This document shows, one piece after another, positions 57,855-64,000 of a stretch of DNA of 64,000 nucleotides. How positions within the stretch are numbered: position 1 is the first letter of the stretch; each line of letters starts with the position of its first letter. The stretch lies in NCBI GenBank assembly GCA_958299035.1, contig CATQJL010000001.1:48672461-48736460 (forward strand), in the 5' to 3' direction. The position numbers were made by a program, and so were the translations under genes. The notes beneath the pieces are model-generated. The model was not told where the DNA came from. It did not search any database and saw only the letters and a program-made list of their open reading frames with translations. The stretch is from Cylicocyclus nassatus. Lineage: Eukaryota; Nematoda; Chromadorea; Rhabditida; Strongylidae.

Positions 57855-60800
57855 GTTTTTAAGACGGAGCCTGATGATGATTTGGAAGTGGACATCAACG
57901 AGAAGCCAAGTGCAAATGAGCCGCTTCCATCTAGAAATGTGATAAAACGGAAAACTAGTTCCTCGGGTAGATTTGTGGTTAGTTTCATTTGATTGAGAAT
58001 TGTTTTATCTCAATATTTTCTCTTTTGTGCTAGCCCTAGCTTTGGATCCTTATTTGTATGCAATGTTCACATATCCATATAGTGCGACTGTGTTTTTCCC
58101 GAAAGCACTCGCTCAAAAATGGGGCAACTTGCAGAAAATGTGCTTTGTCAAGTGTTGTCGGCTCATAAGCGTCGCAATTTTTTTCGGTCGAACGGTGTAG
58201 GCACCGCAAAGGCACATTAATCGTCAGAATTAGTACATTGTAGATTGCTTTGTTGTTGAGACTTTCGTTCGTTTGCTAACCTATTCCCGACTCTTCTGGA
58301 TTAGCGTAGACCTGATTTTTTATCCTTTCCACCGCGAATAAGCGAGCCAATCAGAATTTTCTCACAGAACTAAAGTGCACTGCACGAAGTCGCGCGGGTC
58401 GCTGTAGGCTGAACACAGCGAGCGTGCCTGCAACGCGGCTGCCGAGGGGGGGGGGTACGGGCGCTATGAAGACATGCATGCGAATGCCAAAATTACCCCC
58501 CCCCCCCCATAGGTGCGATAGTGTGAGAATTTGCTCACCCCCCCCCCCCTTCACCCCTGAGCCGGAAACCAAGGTGACCCCCTTCACCAAAACCGACAAA
58601 AAAAATCAACAGTGAGGTAAGGTTATGCCTGATAAAATGACCACGCTATCAACCTACTTGTAGGCTCTACAGTCAAGAAGCAAGTGAAGGGCAATCGTGG
58701 CATTCTTCCAGCTATGTCCTTAGATTTATAGGCAAAATTTGAAAAAATTCAATTAAAAATTCATAACGTTTGTAGATGAACAGCTAGTACAAGGAAATGC
58801 TCACCATTGAAACCGTTTCTTCCTCTGCTTTCAGAAAATATATAGATTGTCTGGGATCCGTTGGAAAAAGTCCATGGTGAAGGGGGTGCCTAGTGATTTC
58901 TGGAGATTTTCGAGTTTTCAACATAAAAAAATTCATAACTTCTGTAGATGAACAGCTAGTACACGGAGATGCTCACCATTAGAACCGTCTCATTCTCCGC
59001 TTTCAGAAAATATATAGTTTGTAAGGGATCCCTTGCAAAAAGTGCCTGGTGAAGGGGGGGTGAGAATTTTATAACGGGAGTTCTCAGGTAGACGTCTTTT
59101 TACAATGGTGAAAAGGCCTCTGCCTGAGAACTCCCGTTATAAAATTCTCACCCCCCCCCTTCACCAGGCACTTTTTGCAAGGGATCCCTTACAAACTATA
59201 TATTTTCTGAAAGCGGAGAATGAGACGGTTCTAATGGTGAGCATCTCCGTGTACTAGCTGTTCATCTACGGAAGTTATGAATTTTTTTATGTTGAAAACT
59301 CGAAAATCTCCAGAAATCACTAGGCACCCCCTTCACCATGGACTTTTTCCAACGGATCCCAGACAATCTATATATTTTCTGAAAGCAGAGGAAGAAACGG
59401 TTACAATGGTGGCCACCTTCGTGTACTAGCTGTTCATCTACAAAAGTTACATTTTTCTTTTGGAATTTCGTGACTGTCTAAGAATCCTCTTAGTTTTGTC
59501 GATGCACACTTGATTTCAATATGCATTTCCACTATGATATTCTTAATTATTGAACACGTTGCAAATTTACTCCGTGTTCCATTTTCGCGGTTCAACTAGA
59601 TATCCTTTATTTCACCCTCCTTGGTTTCTTTTCAGTTCTTGATTCTAGGATTCCTTTCTTTTGTGAATGTAAGAAGACACTTAATCATGAACTGTTACTA
59701 AAGGCAAATGAGGTTGTGAAAGGAACGATGCCGTTCCTGGCGGCGCGTTGTGTGTAATTGCACACCCACATTCACACACGCACTCACCCCCCCCCCCCAA
59801 CCCCCCCCCCCCCACCCCCTCTGACCCCCTTCACCCTGGAGTGGCTGCGACCACCGTGACCCCCTTCACCCTGGAGAGGTCATTCTCACCTTATCGCACC
59901 TATGCCCCCCTCCCCCCCAGAGACACCCTTACGGGGGTAGAGGAAAGTTCACCTCAATTAGGCATCATTTCCGCGGGCTGCTGGTCCTTTCGTCCTAGTG
60001 TTGAGCATCGTGTTGGGACCAGTAGTCCGCGGACGGTGCCTAGTTGAGGTGTTCGTCCCTCCACCCCCTCACGGGCGTTCAGCCAGGGCGATTTCGCGCA
60101 GTCAACTATATCAAATTACCAATCTCTTTGAGTGGCTGCTAGTCGACTGCATACCTTCGGCATAGATCGGTCTCAACCATTTTAAGAGATTATTGATGTA
60201 CATTTTCGTGCGTAAATCTCACAGCATTTCCAAGCTTTGCAACCAACAAATCTGCATATCTACACAGTCAACTTAAGTGCCTTTTTGATGTTTCTTTGCG
60301 ATAAGTCACAAGTGACTTTGTAGAAGTACAGTGAAAATATCGTAGGGAGGAAACTTGCATTTTACTATTACACCCAACTTTAGGCTAATAGATCTGGCGG
60401 CATCTATAGTGCTTTTGTGGTGCAGACCCTCGCCGACAACATTCGCGTGAGCAAATCGTTACTACTACGCGCCATAGTTGATCTACTTGATCCGCTTGGT
60501 CCACTTCATTTACTTCACTACTGGTCATTTCAATGAATAGACCAGTGACGAAGCTGACCAAGTAATGGATTAGGCAGATCAAGTGTCAGCAATTTTCGCG
60601 TGCAAAATGGCGGAGAACGCACATCCTCAAATTACTCGTTAAATCTGTGCTACACAGAAATGTGCACAAGACGTTCGAGACGTTGCGCAGTTCAAAAGGA
60701 CTCGCTAGGCTCGACATTATATCGCAGTAACCCAAAATTTGCATTTGCTTATGCCTACGACTCTTTTATCACAACTGTAAACTTATGATGACACCACCAC

Positions 60801-61171
60801 GTACTCTCTTTCTCTTCCAGATAGAAAACCTCAATGGTGTAGGGGAGTGCTCAGGCGATGACCAACATGAAGGGACGCTCAACGACGAAGCTTTCGCGGA
60901 AAATGGTGACGCTTCCAGTGAGGTGCCTGCGCAACGACTCAAAGGGGTACGTTTTTGCAGTCTTGTTAGCACTTCTCGGTCAAAGGGACAGATGGTCACC
61001 ACTAATTAGCAATGATATGTTTGAAATAGCTGTCGCTTCAATTTCCGTTACCACCGTGACGTTCTTTTGCACTTTGCAGGTACATTTCTCAGTTGGAGAT
61101 AAAGATCAGGAGGACGAGCGAAAACGAGAACAGGCGGAAAGTAACACAACTGTTAACCTAAAAAGTTGGCG
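57855..61171 (+). CDS. Acidic, Ser-rich protein exons, unrecognised gene
   Basis: Three exons in matching phase: 57855-57977 (VFKTEPDDDLEVDINEKPS..., IKRKTSSSGRFV), 60821-60946 (IENLNGVGECSGDD..., SSEVPAQRLKG) and 61080-61171 (VHFSVGDKDQEDERKRE..., VNLKSW, ending in phase 2). Acceptors TTTTTTTCAG, CTCTTCCAG and TTTGCAG are strong; donors are GTTAGT, GTACGT and GTGAGT. FKTE fits the sumoylation consensus and KRK is nuclear-localisation-like, so a nuclear protein is plausible. It may continue the gene at 40382-50230, but that chain leaves in phase 1 whereas 57855 needs phase 0, so at least one unseen exon intervenes. The last exon continues beyond 61171. Confidence 0.65.
58440..58570. repeat. 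G/C homopolymer cluster
   Basis: G run near 58446-58455, C runs at 58497-58508 and 58539-58549, followed by CCCTTCACC words. Within the intron 57978-60820. Confidence 0.7.
58741..59460. repeat. Large palindrome of two direct plus two inverted units
   Basis: Each arm has two units of about 185-195 bp sharing TGTAGATGAACAGCTAGTAC, GCTCACCATT, CTTTCAGAAAATATATAG, GGATCC and GGTGAAGGGGG. The right arm is the reverse complement; the inner halves (from 58921 to about 59095 against 59120-59300) are nearly identical, the outer halves a little diverged. The centre is about 59090-59125. Non-coding; in the intron between exons 57855 and 60821. Confidence 0.85.
59770..60055. repeat. C-rich tandem words and adjoining foldback
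   Basis: C runs at 59787-59812; GTGACCCCCTTCACCCTGGAG occurs at 59856 with a near copy at 59820 (shown shortened as TGACCCCCTTCACC). 59953-60050 is a hairpin: CACCTCAATTAGGC pairs with GCCTAGTTGAGGTG and CGCGGGCTGCTGGTCC with GGACCAGTAGTCCGCG. Confidence 0.65.
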
Positions 61172-62009
61172 GTGAGTAGCGCCCATCATTTCTACACTTC
61201 TAACTTATTATGGAGGCTCAAACAGAGTCAGCTGAATCATCAGTACTCCATATATCAATCACGTAAGCTTTCTTGTAAGTTCCATCATTATTAAGTAGAT
61301 CTTGTTCACTACATGATTTTATGAGAAATCACAGAACAAGATGAGCTCGCAAGTTCACGAAGTGAAAAACTCTGGAAGGAGTGGCCATTAGTGGCACAAA
61401 CAACTAGCATTCACATCAGTGTCGGATGTGTTTCGCGGGATGCGGCGATAGTTTGCCGCAAAAAGGTGTCACTGTAGTTCCACTTTTTTGATGGATCCTT
61501 TTCACAGTTGGCGCTCTTTGCTATTCTTCTTCTTCAATTGTTTAAAAGGACACTGATATAATTGATTAGACAGATGTCTAGTCGAGGATCATTCAACTAC
61601 TTAAGGATACTCATAGGTCCTTTAGGGGCTTCTTTATTGTTATTTGACTATAATGAGTCTCTGTCGTGTACTTGCACACAAGCTTAACCTTTTGGGGCCA
61701 ACTGCTGAACAGTGTTGCCTGTGATGGATTGGCTCTCCTTAGCTTGTTTGAGGGAGGGAATGGAAAAGGCTGCTATCCTCATGTTGTCGGAAACACGTTA
61801 CACAGTCTACATAATAACATTCTCGGCTTCTTTTTTCTTTGTTACCAATTTTCTCCTTGCGTGTCAAAGATTGACAGCTCTCTGAATGACTGAAATTTTG
61901 GAAACTGTGAATCAATCTCTAACGTTGCGATTGTGCAGGGTGTTTCATAAATTGTCATTTCGTTTGATCGTCAATAACTCTCTTGCTTTAAAGTTTTACC
62001 TCGCTCTTA
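61172..62009. other. Presumed intron, nothing recognised
   Basis: The preceding exon leaves in phase 2 by a GTGAGT donor. No matching exon or repeat was identified in this stretch. Confidence 0.4.
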
Positions 62010-62760
62010 GAGTATCATTCAGTAGAGGCTGGTTTCAATTTGAATTTACAGCTTACGAATCACCGATCGCTCTTCATCGCTGTAGGATTACGGTGATTTC
62101 ACCATGTAGCGCCATTAAATAGGCTATTTGGGGAAAAGATTCCAAAAAGTCAGAGTTGTGCAGCAAGATTTTCACGCATTGTTTTCACCACAGGCTCTTT
62201 AGGCCCCGGGCATACCTCACGCGATTTCAGTCGCGACGCGACTTGGCAATACTCAGTTGCTTATAATTCGTCGCAAACTCAATTTGAGCACGCGGAAAAT
62301 AGCACACGTTATCGACTCACAAAGGTTGACACCAAGCCTTTGTGGTCTGCGAATGTTGGGTTTGAAGAGATCTGGCCAATGACCAAATCACATGGCGACT
62401 GGAATCGTATCTTGGTCATTTGATATGCCCAGCGTTTTACAGGTTTTCACCAGCTTTCGGAATGGTGCTATCGCCTTTTTGAGGAGTTTCTGAGAAAAGA
62501 GCTTTACAGTGTACCTATAACTTGTGAAAAAAGCATTACTGTATATTGCGAACTTATAATGTGAGAGCTTTTAAGTTGTTTGATTTTACTCGAACAATAA
62601 TGGGAAGGTGACCTTCATTTGCTTTAAAATCTTCTTCAGGCTCTTCCGTAATATCGCAGTTATGAAGGGTGATCGGTGATGTGCTCCATACCGTAAATCT
62701 TGAGTTGAAGTTAGCTCTTTGGAATGAGACTTCAAGAGCAGAAATGACAAGCAAGAGAAT
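62010..62760. repeat. Inverted duplicate of an exon-like segment
   Basis: Plus strand 62014-62096 (after CTCGCTCTTAG) reads VSFSRGWFQFEFTAYESPIA then LHRCRIT; minus strand from about 62738 down to 62650 (after CTGCTCTTGAAG) reads VSFQRANFNSRFTVWSTSPI then TLHNCDIT. The match is in the same frame on opposite strands with an acceptor at the same place, so a coding exon seems to have been duplicated in inverted orientation. Protein family not recognised. Confidence 0.5.
62202..62250 (+). repeat. One end of a GGCCCCGG MITE
   Basis: TTA then GGCCCCGGGCATACCTCACG and TCGCGACGCGACTTGGC match the left end of 53946-54147. No opposite end was found downstream. Confidence 0.6.
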
Positions 62761-62782
62761 TATTAGTATAGTTGTAAGGGAA

Positions 62783-63665
62783 GAAAATTTTCATCGAATG
62801 AACGAATATCGAATGATTGGTCTTTGAAAAATTTGCGAATGAAGGAATATCGAATAACTTATTATTGAGGATTATGAATCTTATATATAAAGCTGAATGT
62901 CTGTTTGTCTGTATGTCTGTCTGTCTGTCTGTCTGTATGTACGTAAGTTCCGAATAGAAAATTCCATTTCTGAACCGATCGGGACCACACTTGGCACACA
63001 TACACTTCGGGCCCCGGCGGGTGTCATAGGCTACTTTTCGTCATCGATCAATATCGATTTTATCGATTTTTTTGCAAAATTTGAGCTACGGGGCTGGGAG
63101 TTGGCACAGGGGGGTAATCGAGCATGCTAATCACCCCCGTGGGGGTGATCAGCATGCTCGATTACACCCCCTGCCAAATTCCAGCCCCCTAGCTCAAATT
63201 TTGCAAAAAATCGATAAAAGTGACGTCGATCGATAATGAAAAGTAGCCTATGACACCCGCCGGGGCCCGAAGTGTATGTGTGCCAAGTTTGGTCCGGATC
63301 GGTTAAGAAATGGAATTTTCTATTCTGAACATACGGCGGAGCCGGGTAAGACAGCTAGTGAACGAATATCATTTGATTCTCGATATTTCTTTTCGAATTC
63401 CGAATATCCGAATACGGGAAATTTGGATTTTCTAATGTTCGAATTTTCAATAATCGATGACATCCAGTTGTTCGAAAATTTGAATAATCGCATTTATGAC
63501 CATATTCAGTTGTTCGAATATTCGAATTTCAGAAAATTGAATATTGAGATGTGTCCATATTCGAATATTCGAGTTTGAATAAGATGATCGGAAATCAAAT
63601 GTATTTCGTTCTCGAAAAAATATAAATCAATTATTCGATATTCGTTCATTCGATAAAAATTTCCG
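62783..63665. mobile_element. TTCGAATA-rich foldback interrupted by a Helitron-like element
   Basis: Left ATCGAATGAACGAATATCGA (62793-) and right TCGATATTCGTTCATTCGAT are inverted over about 35 bp. Between them, the sequence is a low-complexity series of GAATATTCGAA-type words (63360-63600). The insertion at 62879-63358 splits it. Confidence 0.65.
62879..63358 (+). mobile_element. Helitron-like non-autonomous element, copy 2
   Basis: Starts TCTTATATATAAAGCTGAA, has (GTCT)n at 62900-62930, an internal foldback centred at about 63140 (AATCGAGCATGCTAATCACC), and ends GCGGAGCCGGGTAAGACAGCTAG before T (63359); the base before the start is A. Opposite in orientation to 42484-43003 and close in sequence. 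480 bp. No Rep/helicase. Confidence 0.85.
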
Positions 63666-64000
63666 CTCGTTTCAGCCGTAGTAGGGACATTTTTCGTAAT
63701 TCTCTGTGTATAAAAGTGGATGATGTTAAAGCCATATTTATTCAGCGAACAAACCCACGTATGCTTGCATTCGAAGTTGCTCACAAGAGTAATCTAAATT
63801 AGGAAGATTGTTTTACCATTGCACCTATGGAATCTGCCTTTGCCTCACAATACAATACATTTGATGTTATCTTATGATTATTAATCTCTACACCATTTCT
63901 GTGAACCGCACGCAAGATCTTGGACTCTAGTAGAGAACGTCTGGTTTAAAGGTGATTAGCTGACAGTCTTCACGCAGCGTGCTTTTATTGTAGTACTAGC
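63666..64000. other. Window end, nothing recognised
   Basis: No exon or repeat identified in the last 335 bases. Confidence 0.4.

Noticed and set aside
57981..58200. Hydrophobic plus frame after exon 57855-57977
   Set aside because: It follows a good donor and reads intron sequence; no acceptor-exon-donor structure.

Overview
The window is nuclear DNA from a nematode, most likely a strongylid (hookworm-like) relative; the genus is an inference. Evidence: introns begin GT and end in (T)nCAG or weaker AG acceptors; a UDP-glucuronosyltransferase (UGT) of nematode type is split into many short exons; an exact copy of the 22-nt nematode spliced leader SL1 is present; and eukaryotic mobile elements of at least six classes are present. 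There is no operon-like bacterial coding.

Layout. (1) 891-11114, plus strand: a UGT gene. I resolve eleven exons whose phases all agree; only the first exon (signal peptide plus about 45 residues) is missing and probably lies before base 1. Its introns carry foldback elements, mariner-like and Harbinger-like MITEs, Helitron 3' ends and the SL1 copy. (2) 11.4-18.1 kb: repeats, including a Penelope-like element (12909-14918) made of two inverted pieces inside one 14-bp target duplication, a hAT-type element with an 8-bp duplication, and a GC-rich island at 17.87 kb that may hold a coding exon. (3) 18.2-40.4 kb: AT-rich DNA with no gene I can support and only a few MITEs. (4) 40382-61171, plus strand: exons of at least one unrecognised gene. 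Four exons (40382, 41794, 49877, 50162) chain perfectly in phase, and three more (57855, 60821, 61080) encode an acidic, serine-rich protein. The 8-kb intron between the second and third exon holds a mariner-derived foldback with a Helitron inside it, and a 4.6-kb BEL/Pao-type LTR element. (5) 61.2-64 kb: an inverted pair of exon-like segments and a foldback containing a Helitron-like element.

The BEL/Pao-type element (44454-49047) has near-identical LTRs (about 96% by hand), a tRNA-Gly-type primer site and a complete 882-codon Gag-protease frame, but no reverse transcriptase, RNase H or integrase. Between primer site and gag it has four tandem units of about 160 nt. Each unit folds into four hairpins, and the stems differ between units by paired (compensatory) changes while the loops stay the same. 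I regard this as the best candidate for an undescribed structured-RNA system in the window.

Most of the remaining structure is non-autonomous DNA transposons, many nested: hAT in a TA-flanked MITE, Helitron in mariner, Helitron in a foldback, a foldback inside its own family member. All coordinates, identities and exon joins were worked out by hand from the sequence; no database search was run.
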